From contig JAXGGA010000491.1 in NCBI GenBank assembly GCA_038373865.1, positions 124,001 to 188,000 on the forward strand: 64,000 nt of DNA, read 5' to 3'. Below, piece after piece: positions 33,160 through 46,344 of the stretch. Made by a program: the position numbers and the translations under genes. This stretch comes from Uloborus plumipes. Lineage: Eukaryota > Arthropoda > Arachnida > Araneae > Uloboridae. A model generated the notes under the pieces. The model had not been told where the DNA came from, searched no databases, and saw nothing but the letters and a program-made list of their open reading frames with translations. The first letter of the stretch is position 1; each line of letters opens with the position of its first letter.

Positions 33160-33561
33160 ATTGAAGACTTGTTGTAGAAAACACTGTAAGTGCCAGGATG
33201 GTCAATTTTTATTTTCTTATGCCAAAACATTGTATGTTCCAATGGGAATCCTGCTGAAAAAACTGAATGTGCCAATCTTTGTTCTGAAGTTTACAAAATA
33301 AATCCAAAGATGGCATTTTAAACTTTCATTCAACTTGTGGAGAACACTCCACAAATTTTAATGATAAAATTGGCTTATTTCAGAAAGTAGTGGAAAAATA
33401 ATCAAAAAAATTATCAAATACTTACATTCTCATACAATAGTAACAAACTTGTGATTGTTGATTGGTAAAAATATGAAAAGAAGCTAAAGTTTTAGTTTTT
33501 TGGCTTTTCTGATAATTTTAATTTTTGGCACTTACAGTGTTGTCTACAATAAGTCTTCAAT
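33160..33561. mobile_element. TA-flanked MITE (Tc1/mariner type), 402 bp
   Basis: ATTGAAGACTTGTTGTAGAA on the left is answered by the complement of ATTGAAGACTTATTGTAGAC on the right, and both go on into ACACTGTAAGTGCCA, giving TIRs of about 35 bp. TA stands outside each end (33158-33159, 33562-33563). No transposase. The superfamily is inferred from the TA duplication and TIR length. Confidence 0.8.
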
Positions 33562-33563
33562 TA

Positions 33564-35053
33564 TATACGGAATTTCTTGTTAATTTTCAGAAAGTGTGTT
33601 GCAAGAAACAAAACTTTAAGCATCAATAAATTTAAAAATATTTTTTTTTTTATGAATTCGAGAGCCCAAAGTTTTTGGGTGCTTAATAAGTTTTGTTTAA
33701 TATTTTCACAATATTGGACTATTGAAACCCGTAAATACGTGTTGTTTTTTGTGTGAAAGCTACTTTCGAGGGTAAAAATATATACAAATAAATATATAAA
33801 TACGTAAAATGAGATCAAATATTCTGAGAAAAATAATAGGATTTATACGTAATGCTGATAGTTATTATTTTTCTTCGCCGCTCTTTTCTCTTTAATTTAA
33901 TACTCCCAAAACAAGATCCAAGAAAGTATTTGGCGAATAAATATTTCGCTAACTGTCTTTGAAGCAAAATATTTTTCTTATCCATTCAGCACGTAATCCA
34001 TAAAAGCTTCTTCACACATTCGAGCATTTCTCTTGAGCCAAACAGTCTCATAATTAAATTTATAAGCATTTTAATGCAATTTTATGTTAAAATAAAAATG
34101 CAAATTCTAAGCAAAAGATTTCAAATTGCGAAATACATTTAGAGAGGGGATTAAACTGATTAAAGTTTTTCTTTTTCTCGCACAATGTTTCTCTTTTATT
34201 GATAAAATCTTGCACGTAGTAAAAAAAAAAAAAGCAAATATGGCACACGTGCTTTTTAGTACTAACACTATTATAATGTTTGTTTCGCATGTAGAAAGAT
34301 TGTAATTCAATGGTGGTTTTAGATTTTCGCTGCTCGCTTGAAACTTTTGAGGTAAATCTTTGGAAACTCGCTTGAATAGTTAGGTTATCGCTTTCGTAGA
34401 TCACTTTACAAAAGTCGATAATATGCTTAAAACCAGAAGCATGATAAAATTAAACAGTAAAAGGAATTAAAAACTTACTAGCGCGTGTCGACGGAATAAA
34501 TAAGGAAACAAAATTTGCCATCTAATATCACTGGGAATAACGATTTGTTTGTCTTAGGCCTGAGACTTTTTTTTTCTTTCTTCGAACTAACTTCAATACC
34601 CGGTTTATAGGTTGGGCGGCCCGTCACAATGAGTTTTTGGACGGGCACTCTTTATATAGTAGTAGGAGAAACAAAAATCTTTCGGGGGGCCCTTCTGTCG
34701 AACAGGCACATCGCTATGTGACATTTGCGATATAGTAAATTCGTCACTTATGCCATGAGAATCCAAAAGTGATCTCAGTTGTAGTCAACCACGCCAAGTT
34801 TTATAGGCTACGTGGGGATTGAAGTGATGAATTCACTGAACATAGGATATTTTTGATCAATATCGAACAAAATGGGATATTTTTCAACACTGCTTACACA
34901 GTATGGAAAAATTACCTACATCATTTGGCGAACATTTAATTATTTGCCGGAAAATAAAGTGAAACAAAATGTAACTCAAATAATAATAATTATAATATTG
35001 TCAGCCTCCTCTCTGAGCGTGCCAGGTATGGAGCTAAACCGTTCCAGATGTTA
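33564..35053. other. Spacer with a decayed MITE
   Basis: AT-rich sequence; only the fragment at 34599-34752 is recognised. Short open frames at 34087-34404 (minus) look like chance frames rich in Phe and Lys. Confidence 0.45.
34599..34752. mobile_element. MITE, GTAAATTCG-CACT type, decayed copy B
   Basis: The right end TAGTAAATTCGTCACTTATG matches the right end of the element at 28169-28336. The interior again has facing GGCGGCCCG and GGGGGGCCC blocks in the same order. The left end GGTTTATAGGTTGGG is worn. Assigned to the same family by layout. Confidence 0.45.
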
Positions 35054-35055
35054 TA

Positions 35056-35618
35056 CAGTGAACTCTCACTTATACGCCGCCTCATTTATGCGCCTTTTTC
35101 ACTTATACGCCGATTTTGAATGGTCCCAACACATTTCATAGCAAAATGATGATAGTATCATTCGTTTATGCGTCGCTCTAAAGATAAATATTTCCCTCAT
35201 GCACCGAATTTTCTCTACAATGTAAAAATTTAATTTTTCTTTATAAAATAAGCATTTTTCTTCACTTTCTTCTTGAATCTTCCACCTTTATGCTCACGGA
35301 TGGCATTTTTCCGCATGAACTAGAGTTCGGAGAGGGACATTTGTCTATTAAGGATAGTTTTAAAGGGAACAATTGTAATTAGGGTTTGTAATTAGGTATG
35401 CTACAATATTTTTTGTTCTTATCATTATAGTTACGTTACAGCAATTGCCAAACCTTAGTAATATGTCCCTTTCCCATAGAAACATTCTTATTCATCCATC
35501 ATTTAAACCTATGTTTCGTTTTAGTCCTTTAAATAGGCTTGTTCACTTATACGTCTCTCTCACTTATGCGCCTTTTTCTGTTGGTCCCTTGGGCCGGCGC
35601 ATAAGTGAGAGTTCACTG
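35056..35618. mobile_element. pogo-like MITE, CAGTGAACTCTC ends
   Basis: The left end CAGTGAACTCTCACTTATAC and the complement of the right end, CAGTGAACTCTCACTTATGC, differ at one position. TA flanks both sides (35054-35055, 35619-35620). A CAGT..AAC start with TA targets is characteristic of pogo/Tigger-type elements. Internal sub-repeats CACTTATACGCC and CACTTATGCGCC recur in both orientations near the two ends. Non-coding. Confidence 0.85.
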
Positions 35619-35620
35619 TA

Positions 35621-36739
35621 GTTGTTCAGCATACGGAACTGATTAAAAACTGGAAGTGTGAACGAAGGCCGGCTAACGCTAAGAAGGAAAGGACATTTCT
35701 AGGCTGACTTGTAGAGAGACTGTTCGATGGAGCTGGGGCTCCTTAATTTTGTGAAGTGTGAATGTAAGTAATATTAAAGATAGAGTGGAAACTATAATGA
35801 AGCATAATCCAGACATGATTTAAATTAAATGTAAGTAAAAAAATGAACTTGAGAGTACTATTGTTGTAATAAGCTATATAAGGAGGCGCTACGAAGGTCA
35901 CAATTATTTTGGAGAAGAGCCACGTTGTTTTAGTTTAAAAAAATCATACTAGTGCTCTTTTCTTATGTCAACCAATAGCGGAGCTGTAGGATTTTCTGTG
36001 GTGCGTGCTCTATCGTGGATAGTAATTACATTTGCAAAAGGTGTTAAGAAAAAACTGACTAGACGTAGCAGAAGAAAACTAACCAGTCTTGAAATAAGCA
36101 TGCCTGTGTACTCTAAAACAGCTCAAAAATCAAACTCAACAGAAATAGCGTTACAAAGTTCTTCAGAGTAATTTTTATGTGTGACGAAAACTTTGTTTCA
36201 AGACAACAAAAAAATGGAGTTCTTCTATTGCGTGCAAAATAAGACACAGTTCTTAGTTCATTTCAAAATTACTCATTGTCAAGAAGAATGGAATATGGCA
36301 GGCACCCTTCGCAATGTAATCAAGACTCGGCTTGGAATGAAGTCAAATTTTCCTGCCGGGGAACAACTTTTTCCCCGAAAAATTTTCCCGTTGTTAATCT
36401 TTCGTCACTCAATGGGTAATTAGAGTTTTCAAATCATTTTCTTCGCAGTCGTGGAGGAAAAGAAGTTGTGCTCTTACCTGCAGGTCGTAAATTACTGGTT
36501 CCCTTATTTGTTGCGAAAAGCATTCCGCCAGCAAATCCTTTCGCAATCATTAGTCGTAGGGTGATTATGGTTCGCGGGATTTACGCTTCAAGAGCTTTCT
36601 CTCCGGATCGTGGCTTTTGTAATTAAATTTGCTTTCCAGACGCTGAGTTACTTCGAGTGTGATTTTAAGTATTGTAAAAATTGTAAATTTCTCAGTTTTG
36701 AAGGTTGGCTTTTCTCCGTTTGAGCTGGAAAGCATTTAA
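35621..36739. other. Spacer, nothing recognised
   Basis: Two adjacent short plus-strand frames (35965-36171, 36181-36423) show no domain. GC is a little higher around 36350-36620, but no splice or promoter pattern was convincing. Confidence 0.4.
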
Positions 36740-36808
36740 GCTTTGAAATATGACTTTTAAACATATTGCCTTTAGTAGGCAATATGTTTAAAAGTCATAT
36801 TTCAGAGC
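36740..36808. repeat. Hairpin with 32-bp arms and 5-base loop
   Basis: 36740-36771 and 36777-36808 are reverse complements with a single mismatch (GCTTTGAAAT against GCTCTGAAAT). The loop is TTAGT. The total of 69 bases is in the size range of a microRNA precursor, but the near-perfect pairing is more like a short foldback element or a recent inverted duplication. No flanking duplication was found. Confidence 0.7.
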
Positions 36809-38761
36809 CATATTTCTTAGAGGTCAATGGAAAATGATGGTTGTTTCGGAGAGAAACACGAACTGAGCTGGTTGTTGTGATAAGTTGTCTAACCCTTAAA
36901 TATCTGGTTCGAATTTTCTTGGTTTTCTCCTATTTGATTCATATACTTGGCACTGCCTTAATTCCCCTTGAAAGGCCTTTCGCAATATTAAGAAAAATGT
37001 TTAGTGTGGGTAATGAAAATTTTAATTAATTTTTATTATAAATTTGTCAATTGTACCTGGGAAAGAAAGGGTTGAAAGCAATGTTTATTTCTAAAATTTC
37101 AGTTAAAATATTAATTTTGTTAATTATTTATTAATTAATTTATTAGAAGTTAATTCATTCTATTTTTAGCAAAGACATTTTGTCACTATCTCTCGCATTG
37201 AGGAAGATAGAAGTATATTCGTTAGTTTCAATCACGCATGCTTCTGAAAGTGTAGGAAAAAGATGACTATGCAAGTAGGCATGATGATGATAGCATTTCC
37301 GTACAAAATATTGCGAAAGTACTTGGTTTTCTCGTGTTACTTTGGTTGCAACGCAAATCAAGACAAGCACGAAGTACCCCTACAGATCCTCAAGGACTTA
37401 CAGCTTGAAGGGGAGTCCGAATCACTAAGACATGACTGCAAGAAGTGCAGCAGCGATCAATAGCACCCATGCACCAGGGCTCAAAGTTGAGCCTACTTCG
37501 AGCACAGCTCCACCGCTGCGTAACTGATACCAAAGCATTTGAAACCCAGACCCTTTAAGGAGGAAAATAAAATTTTTACTTTAAACTTGTCTTTTACTTA
37601 GTTCGACCTAGTTTGGGTACCTAGTTGGCGACCTAGTTGTCATGTACTTAATTTTATGAAAAACGGCTGAAGTTATGTGTCTATTATTTTGTGATTCCAT
37701 ACGTAATATTTCTGATTTTTGCAGTTAAGCTTAATTTTGCATCTACCTTTTCTGAAACTAAGTATAATTCAACTTCGCAGAGATGGCCTATGACTCCTCC
37801 TTTTTTCAGGATTGTCCATTTTTAGGAAGGGGTGATACGCAGATGAAAATTGAGGAATGGGATTCACAATTGATGGGGGAATTTGAATGGGTAGAAATTC
37901 TACCTATTTTAATACCTATTTTAAGGTATGGACTCGTTCTCTCATTTGATTGACACCGGCCAACTCGTCACGGTTGAATTATATCTGAAGTTTCCGAAAA
38001 GCTACCAAAATACTTTCGCTTTCACAGTTGTTCCATTCTTCAAGCGCTTCAACGTGATTCAAGAAATATTCAAGAAATACTTTAAAACATGAAAAATATT
38101 TTTTAACATGAAAAACTGTGTGAAATAATTAGTAATCTTTATTGGATGGCTCATAATTTTGCTGCTTCGCTAAAAAAATGATTTGCAAATTTTAATCATT
38201 TTTCTAAACAGCTGCGTGCATTCTGGAAAAAAAATCACACAAGTGGACTGGGGGGGGGGGGGGCAGGGACGGAGAAAATACCCCCGAAAGTGATAATGTT
38301 TATCTCTTTTGAAGGGAATAAGGAAGGGTAATTGACGATGAATTGTGTTGGGTTTTATGTAGTAATTTTGCCAAGGTTCTGACTCAAACACACAATAACA
38401 CACCGCTTTTTCACGGAAGTCCCTCAAAAAGAGGCTAATGTCAAGGTCATGGCTCAATCTATAAGAACTACACTTTAAGTTCCTTTCCTTCTCGCTACAT
38501 CATATATAAACAAACACTTGAACTAGGTTTCTGTCCGATTACGACAGAGTGAGGTAATTCCATCTGCGATAATGAGGTGCACGAGAAATTGAAATGATAA
38601 ATTCAACTAACGCATTTGGTGTGTGTGTGGAAAAGGGGAGAGAAACAGTGACCATTTAGGAGAGAAGTTCAGGATTTACAGCTGTATCTTAGCTAAAGTG
38701 ACATTTTGCGAAAAAAGAAAATATTTAAATATCATGTTTAAGTTATGCAATTAAATTTGTA
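36809..38761. other. Spacer, nothing recognised
   Basis: A G run of about 14 bases stands at 38250-38263. A plus-strand frame at 37263-37463 ends SLRHDCKKCSSDQ and has no recognised domain. No paired ends. Confidence 0.4.
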
Positions 38762-38763
38762 TA

Positions 38764-39255
38764 CAGTCAAACCTGTCTATCTCGAATTTTACGGGACAAA
38801 AGGAAAATTCGAGATACGGAGATTTCGAGATACAGAGGTTGTGATAAAATGTACAAAAACAAGCAATTGGAACAAAGTCGAATACTTAATAGATTGTTTT
38901 GCATTGATTTGTTGAATATTTTACTATACGGCGTGTTTCGAATCTACGTTTTACTAATTGTGATGACTATATCGGTAACAAGTTAATGCAAACCTTTAAG
39001 TACGAACATTGTCTTTGAATGATTGTGCAGGAGATGATTTTTGTCTCCAAGTTATACCATTGATAAAGATGGCTTTTGATAAAATTCAAAAATGAGAGTC
39101 GTCAAAATTCGAGATATGGAGGTTTTTGGAAAAGGTCATTCGAGATAAACATGAGAAAAAACATTAAATTTATGTTGTAAAAGCAGGGAAATTGAAAAAT
39201 TTCGACATAGAGAGGTTTTCGAGATAAACAGGTACGAGATAAATAGGTTCTACTG
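38764..39255. mobile_element. pogo-like MITE, CAGTCAAACCTGTC ends
   Basis: The left end CAGTCAAACCTGTCTATCTC and the complement of the right end, CAGTAGAACCTATTTATCTC, agree at 15 or 16 of 20 positions. TA flanks both ends (38762-38763, 39256-39257). TTCGAGATA and TATCTCGA recur through the arms, showing partial internal duplication. Non-coding, 492 bp; more diverged than the pogo-like copy at 35056. Confidence 0.8.
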
Positions 39256-39257
39256 TA

Positions 39258-41749
39258 TTACATTTAGAGAGCTTCTATCCCCTTTTCTGCAGTTCAAAAT
39301 TATTTGTTAACCAAATGGAAAGTTCGTAATTAAACTCGTGGTCTAAAATTTAGAGTTTAAACCGTGCCAATGTGAACTTGTCTTGGGGGAAACAAATTTC
39401 GGAATCAGTGGAAAATAATATTGCAGATAACATTCAAGGAATACAATTAATTGGTTTCGTTTTCTTTGAAACTGCGTTGGCAGAATTTTGTTTCATGAAT
39501 GCAAATCAAAAAAGAAAATAAAAATAAACGTTTCAAATTTGTTCTTTATTATAATTTTCTATTTTACTAAACAAATAACGTATTTGGAAATAATTTTTGC
39601 TAATGATAATGTATTGTATTCTTTTCAAAAGAACTACTTGAAAATCGTGTAGTGAGAAACCGTGTAATTCGGGGGTAGGTATTCGTGTTCTTTAAGCACC
39701 GTATTCTTTGGGGGTCATATAAATAGAAAGAAAATTCACTTAGTCAAATGTTTCTATCTGACGTGATTCCATTATATATTTTCCCAAATTCTTACATTTG
39801 AGTCTCATAATTAATAAATGAATTCTTAACGTCGTTATTTTTTTAATTAAGTTTTTATATTTGATATCATTTAACTAACGCTTAAAAGAGTTTTTTATTC
39901 ATGTACTTGTTACATAAAATGTAGAAGATAATTTAATTAGTCAAACTGGTTTCGTCATTAAGTAGTAAAACAAGTTTAGGAACGCTGAGTTTGTAAAAAC
40001 ATTAGTTTAAGCTTTAACTATTCTCGTATGAAATAATCTCCATGTATTTTTCACAACGAAATAAATTGCTTTATTTGTTTGTTTTAAACTGTGGAGTTAG
40101 GTTTGAAATCTATTAAACACACTGCAGTGTTGCACAGTGCAATTTAAAAAAAAAAAAAACATCCTGCCTCAGCTCTAATCTTTAAAAAACATCCATTTAT
40201 GTTCAGAAACGCTTATTATGACAAAAGTACAACAAACCTGATATTGAAGCAAAGGATCTTGATACTTTTCTTTTTAATTATTACTAGTATTATTACATAC
40301 TTATTTTTTTCATATGTTGAAGTTTTTCTACTGTAGAATGTTTATCTTTGGTTTCAATCAACTGTATTAAATGCTATTAATTTTTACTTTGTGATTGAAC
40401 AAATGAATAAACATTCCAAAATTGAATTTTCTTAAGTCACTGAATTAATTAGTTTTTAATCTTAATTATTTGTTGAGAACGAAACTTCTTATCTTTCTTT
40501 TTGGCTTGAAAAGTTTTACAAAAAAGCTTTTAGTTAAATTTTTGACTTTTCTGTTTCTTTTAAGTCTTTTCATTGTTTTTAACCTCTTCAGGATATCAAA
40601 ATTTTAGGTACTTATTTTTTTCTACTTTTATTTACTCCACAAATTAGAATTGGAAAAACAGAAAATGTTAAAATTATTTATCATTAAAAATATCATGTGC
40701 TCTGTTGAGTAAGGCACATGAAGCGATATTAAAAACCAAAATGCGTTGAACTTCAAGAGTTTATTTCCTTCTAAGTAAAATATTCCTCAAGAAATGTTGC
40801 TTGCATACTAAAAAAGAAAATTTAGTACCAATAATATTTGGATAGCATTTAATTTTGTTTCCGTAATATGATTACGCCACATCACACTCCAATAGTTTTT
40901 AACAAAGATTTTGTCCGTGGAAATAGTTTTTATTTTATTATGTAGAACATTTCTTTTAGTTATTCCTTTTTCAACAGTGGACAAACTACTGAACGGTAAA
41001 AAACATTTAATTTACATTCGAAACATGGCTTTTGACGGATAGTTTTAAGGCACCTAATTAGGCATAAAATTTATTTTTAAAAAATTTGAAAGTACAATTT
41101 AATCCTTTTTAGAATGCAAAAGCGTCTGGCATTCAAACTTCGTCGTCGTCGCTAGTTGGTATCAGCAGAGTGATCAAGGCCAATCGAAAGAGTTTGTTTT
41201 CTTCGAGCTAGAAAGGTGGATGAATACATACATACATTAGAATTTAATGAAAATAATGCAGCCAGGTTTAGCTTGGTTATGACTTACAGACTCATTTAAA
41301 ATATACTGTAGTTCCCATTTATGTTGTGTCCATAAATTTTCTCGTCGTAAAACGTTATATTTTTTAAACAATATTTTTGATTGAGAGAGAAAATATTTTT
41401 TTAATGAGAAAGTTTCACTTGCGTAGAAACTAAATTGAATAAAAGGAAGTCTACAGAGTTTAAAAATCAAATTTTTCTGTTTTCTGATTAATTTATTTTA
41501 AGCTTTTTTCTGTTTGTCTTTAACATGCATTTCTGCTAAAAACAGTTGCATGGTAAAATTATGATTTTTGAGATTTCAGTTGTTTTTCCAAAACACTTGC
41601 ATCATAGCTTCCAGGTTAGGCTTGCACATTTCCTCTTAAAAATTTAATAAATAAATGAAATAAAGCAAATACATACATTTTTAAAAAAAGCATAGTATCT
41701 CTGGCCTCATCCTATTAATATCGTTCCGTGGTTGCACTACAACCATTAG
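39258..41749. other. Spacer, nothing recognised
   Basis: About 2.5 kb of very AT-rich DNA without paired ends, arrays or convincing frames. Confidence 0.45.
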
Positions 41750-42069
41750 TAGGGGAATGTGGGGCAAAGGTAAATAGCTAAGATAACGCACCTGTTTAAA
41801 AACGAATAAGTTGGAAATTTGTTCCAAAAATTATTGTGCATTAAGAAGGAATAATGTATTTTGTGATACAACTTGCGCTGAAATATTATTTTTTATATTT
41901 GAAGTTATTTTGCTTTCAAAAAAGGGTGGAAAATTTCCCCCTCAGAAACCATAGGGCAAAGTGAAAAATACAGTGTTTTTCTAATGAAACATTTTCTATT
42001 TGAGGATTTACGGTACTTTTCATCAAATGGATGCTTAAATAAACGAATAAGTGACTTAATTATAGAAAA

Positions 42070-42235
42070 ATAAGAAATAAATAAATAAATAAATAAATAA
42101 TTTAATTATTATATGAGAAAAAGAAATGAGTGAATAAAATAGATAATAAATAACAAAATAAGTGAATGAATGAATAAATAAGTAAATTTATAAGTAAAAG
42201 TGGGAATAAATAAAGAAATACGTACGTAAATTTAG
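42070..42235. repeat. AAAT microsatellite and degenerate GAATAAAT tract
   Basis: A clean (AAAT)n run at about 42075-42100 passes into a degenerate tract of AATAAATAAG/GAATGAATAAATAAG words up to 42235. Inside the element at 41752-43157. Confidence 0.8.
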
Positions 42236-42314
42236 TAACTGAAAGCGTAAGTAAACGAAATGAGCTATTTAACTTTGCCCCGTGTGCACTTGACAAACTA
42301 CATGGAACATTTAA

Positions 42315-42822
42315 CCCATTAATGCCTGACATTTTTTTTCCAAAGATATTTTGTATACTGGTTACAGTGTTTAATGGACGGGAAAAATAATAAAAAAAAT
42401 ATTATGTAAAAAATAATTGTTTTATTAAGGAAAGAAAAATCGTCCCTTAAAAGTTACGATAGACCCCAGAGGGTACATACTTGTTTTACTGAAATTTTTT
42501 TCTGCCTACGATATAGTATTTAAAAAGACATTTTATAAGAAGAAATAAAATCAGCAATTAACATAAACTGGGAAGCAGGGAATAACTTTGAAAACTTGAC
42601 TTTTTTCTTGAGATTGTGAACGATGTCATTTTTAATGAAGATAATATTAAAACTGCTACGGAACACACTTTACAATGGTTATGTACTGCACTCTGTTAAT
42701 AACGAATTGAAACAATATCAAGGTACTAATTGAACACTATTATTTGGTTGAAGTGTTCATTTTGGGGAAATTCAGACCCTTTTTTGGACCGTCCCTAAAA
42801 AGGGACGCTAGGTATTAATGGG
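42315..42822. mobile_element. piggyBac-type MITE nested in the 41752-43157 element
   Basis: The left end CCCATTAATGCCTGACA pairs with the right end TAGGTATTAATGGG. The flanks are TTAA on both sides (42311-42314, 42823-42826), and CCC at the tip next to TTAA is the hallmark of piggyBac elements. The interior contains CGTCCCTAAAAAGGGACG near the right end and ATCGTCCCTTAAAAG near 42428. It is 508 bp with no transposase. Its position inside the TA-flanked element shows it came later. Confidence 0.8.
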
Positions 42823-43159
42823 TTAAAACCAAAATATGACTCATATAAACTAAATAAGGACTGCACTCGACATCAGTAGATCTCAATCCCTAAAATGTCA
42901 ATTACAAAAATTATATTATTTTGTAAAAACAAGAATTATTTTGGAAAAACCACGAATATTACAATAAAGATATCAAGTTTTGAAAATGACTTGTATAATT
43001 GTTTTCTTCGATTTTTAGAGAAATTTAGTTTTTTACAGGAATCAACTGTACTCCTAGGAACTTTATAAAAATATTTCTGGATTGATGGCACTGCAAACTT
43101 TTAAATTTTTTTACGATTTCACTTTGCCCAGCTATTTCATTTTGCCCCATATTCCCTTA

Positions 43160-46100
43160 ATACGTTTTAACCCAGCCGTTACAAAGTGAAATGATTGTCG
43201 ACAATAATAAGCGGACACAAATTTCATTGTGTTAATTTACTAAATATGTGAAGAATATTATATTATTATATTAATGATGGGGATAAATTATAAATATGCA
43301 TTCCTCTTCAAACTCTGCTTTCGTAATTGACTGAGATTATAATTTCTCCATAGCCAGTGATAGTATGTGGTCCTAAATTCTTGAGAAATCTCACTTGAAC
43401 ACCATATCATATCTAGAGGTCTTTTATCCGTTTTTATATCAGTTTAAAACTTATTGTTTAGAAGGGGCTCTTAATCTTTTTAAGGCTATTACCCACATAA
43501 TGGGTAATATAATATCAACTACCCTCAGAAAATTTAAACCTAAGGGGAACAAATTCTGTTTTATCTTTTTCTTTCGGTTACAAAAAATTACTGTTGAAGA
43601 ATTTTTTTTTCAAAAAGTTTAGGGGTCCGAATTAGGAGCACTTTTTTTTTTTAAAGAATATCGTTTGGCCCTCTTCTTACTGAACTTAAAAATACTATTT
43701 ACATTTTTTTTTCTTTGAAGGGAAGCTTACGACCATTGGGATTCTTGCAGAGCCAGACGAAGCATGATTTATGAGTGAACAAGCTATTTTATTTTAAATA
43801 TTAACAAAGCTATAGGAAGAAAACGAATTAGAGGTCCGACTTTATTGCACTTTCCCTATAGTAAAATAGAAATTTAAAAATTCTAGGTTAAGTTAATATT
43901 GATTACCAGCTATGACTGATATTCAGAATGAAACCGTAGAATGTAATTGTAAGCTTCATGCATTTTTTCTTTTAATCAGAATAAAACATTTTTAGTGAAA
44001 AAGACTACTAATATAAATAGTTCGAACAAAATCAACGCAATGAATTAAACAAGCGAATTCACAACAAGAATTAAAAGAACGAAAATTAAAATGATCAAAC
44101 GTTCACAGAAATTGGAAACTTTAAAATGTGTATTGCTATTTTTAATTGACTCACTCATTTTCCGACAATTGTTTATTTTACTTTTTTCTTATCTTGTGAA
44201 ATGTAACTTTCCATTTTTTCCACTGGTCTGTTTAATTAATGCAAGAAGTTTTATTCAAGAATACTAATTCAACACAAGTCATTCCGCCACTAAGTTTTAA
44301 TGTAAAACTTAAAAAACGTCTTACATGCTTTAAAGAAAGAAACTTTTGACATGATGTTTAAACAAGTTTTTTCAGATATGTTTTAAATCTATGAGAAAGA
44401 AGGAAAATTTGTTTTATGACTGTCACTGGTTTTGTTTTCATTTTTCAAGCTAGAGATTTTTGTGAAATGGATAGAAATAAAAAGTTAGTTTCAATTTCCT
44501 TTTAGTATTGTACTGCAATTTATCCGGTTTCTCCTAATCTTTTTGTTCCTTCCTCTTTCACTTCCTTTTCTTTCTTCCTTTTTTTTCCTGTATGAGATAA
44601 AAATTAATAAATTGCGATGACCAAACGAAATGTTTCAAATATCAGTTTGGTACGGTGTAATAGTAAATTAATGTTATGTTTAAAATGTATTTAACAGTCT
44701 AGGAGAAAATCCTGAACTATTTTTATTTGCGTTTTAATGTTTGATGATGATAAATGCGATAAATTCTTCATTGGAAGGGGCGTTCTTTCGATTTCAATTT
44801 CACCACTGTGCAATATAAATACAGACAAACTTTAGGCACACAGATTCGGTTTAGAGTAGAGGTTCCCTAACCTTTTTGAACCCCCGCTACAGTTCGTTCG
44901 CGGAATAGCTAGATTAGATGTAAACAAAGAATTGCGCCATTTAGCATCATCAATCACGTGTTTGACTTGGACAAGAATAAATTGGTGCCAAATATACGGC
45001 AAATGCAAATCCTGCTTCATTTTTTTTTCTCTCTCTTCCAGAGGAAATCCCCAAAAGTAGCATAGCGGCGAACATTCTTGCAACTTGTTTGTATACTTTC
45101 AGTGTAGCTTTTCCGTGAATGGACTTCAGTGGTTGACTGTCACTTAACACCCCCCCCCCCTTCCTTATTACGATGTACAATTCTCTTAATTTTACTCTTG
45201 TACTGTGGTTCACACAAAAGTTTCCTTAAAAACATGTTGAAAAACCCCGAGGGTCGAGATATCCGTTAATTACTGTAAAACTCACGCAAAATTGAAAATT
45301 ATAGCTCTCACGAGCTCCTATGCAAACTAAGCCATGCGCATTTCACCATTTACCTAAGCGCTGTCCCAAGATTTTCCATTAGATCATAAATTTACATTTC
45401 TTATTGCACGAAAAAGCATCAGAAATATTGTTGCAGAAACCGGGAAAACCCTTTCATCGCTTAAAATCGTTTCCTGAGCGTAGCTGGTTTCCGTCCTACA
45501 CGTGCCCGGTTATTGTGTCGGTCGCCCTTGACTTTGCTTATGAAGAGCTTGTAAAAGTTATTGCTAATATAATACGCATTGTATCAGCGTCAGAAACTGC
45601 GCCGTGTTTCCTGGGCAGACACAAAAGGCCAATTAAACGTGTGTCCTCAGACTGATTCGTTTTGATAAATGAGTTAGCGCTGGAAAACTATGCATTTAAT
45701 GTTCCTAAAACTACGATCTGAAACTTGTTTCTCGAACGAGCATTATTTCCCTCACGGTTGGCGTTAATTAAACTTCCGTTTCTAGGATTGTGAAATCTTC
45801 AATTACGATAAGTGTGTTACATGAATGTTATTTTTCTGCTACACACAGTTTCTAATTGTTGTTCTGACAATCAGAACGGCGGTTTATTTGGCAAAATTAT
45901 GGCATTACTGGTATTTTGTTATCGTTTTAATTTGTACTGCTACCTAATTAATTTATTGCAATAAGTTTACGTTTGAGCTTTGAAAAATGACAATGTAATA
46001 ATGTTTGTATCAAACATCCGGAAATTGCATTAAAAATGTGAACACTGGACTTGAAGACGAATTCTTGATTTGTGTGCTGCATTGAAATTATGTTATTGAT

Positions 46101-46342
46101 AACAGCAAAAAAAAAATCTACATTTAAAAGGAAAAAAAAGAGAATTGAGGGGTACTTGTATGGAGACTACTGTTGCGACAAGAACTTGCTACTCGATGAC
46201 GCAAATAAATGTTGTTTGGAGTTAAATTGGCGACAGGAATTACTGTGAGCACAGGGGTGCCCCAAACTTAAATTTTTGGTAAGGGAGGAATTTTCAGTTT
46301 ACCGAATAAAACTCAGATCTTTACCCAATGATAAAATACGTG
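43160..46342. other. Spacer, repeat fragments only
   Basis: AT-rich. GAGGTTCCCTAACCTTTTTGAACCCCC (44859-44885, read in two halves) resembles a hAT-type end but has no partner. A C run (45150-45159) and a GC-richer stretch at 45230-45660, with an 83-codon frame (45404-45655) lacking any known domain, are the only other points. Confidence 0.4.
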
Positions 46343-46344
46343 TA

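Larger units (their letters stand above)
41752..43157. mobile_element. TA-flanked element, GGGGAATGTGGGGC ends, 1.4 kb
   Basis: The left end GGGGAATGTGGGGCAAAG is answered by TTTGCCCCATATTCCCT, and TA flanks both sides (41750-41751, 43158-43159). Further in, ATAGCTAAG and CCCAGCTATTTCA also pair loosely. No transposase frame. Removing the inner piggyBac-type insert leaves about 900 bp. Tc1/mariner is the best guess from the TA target; the G-rich ends resemble the element at 56913-58563. Confidence 0.7.

Noticed and set aside
37263..37463. 66-codon frame with Cys-rich end (CKKCSSD)
   Set aside because: Two cysteines alone do not define a zinc-binding domain, and no exon boundary fits.
45404..45655. 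83-codon frame in a GC-richer stretch
   Set aside because: No recognisable domain, no splice or promoter context; length is within chance expectation.
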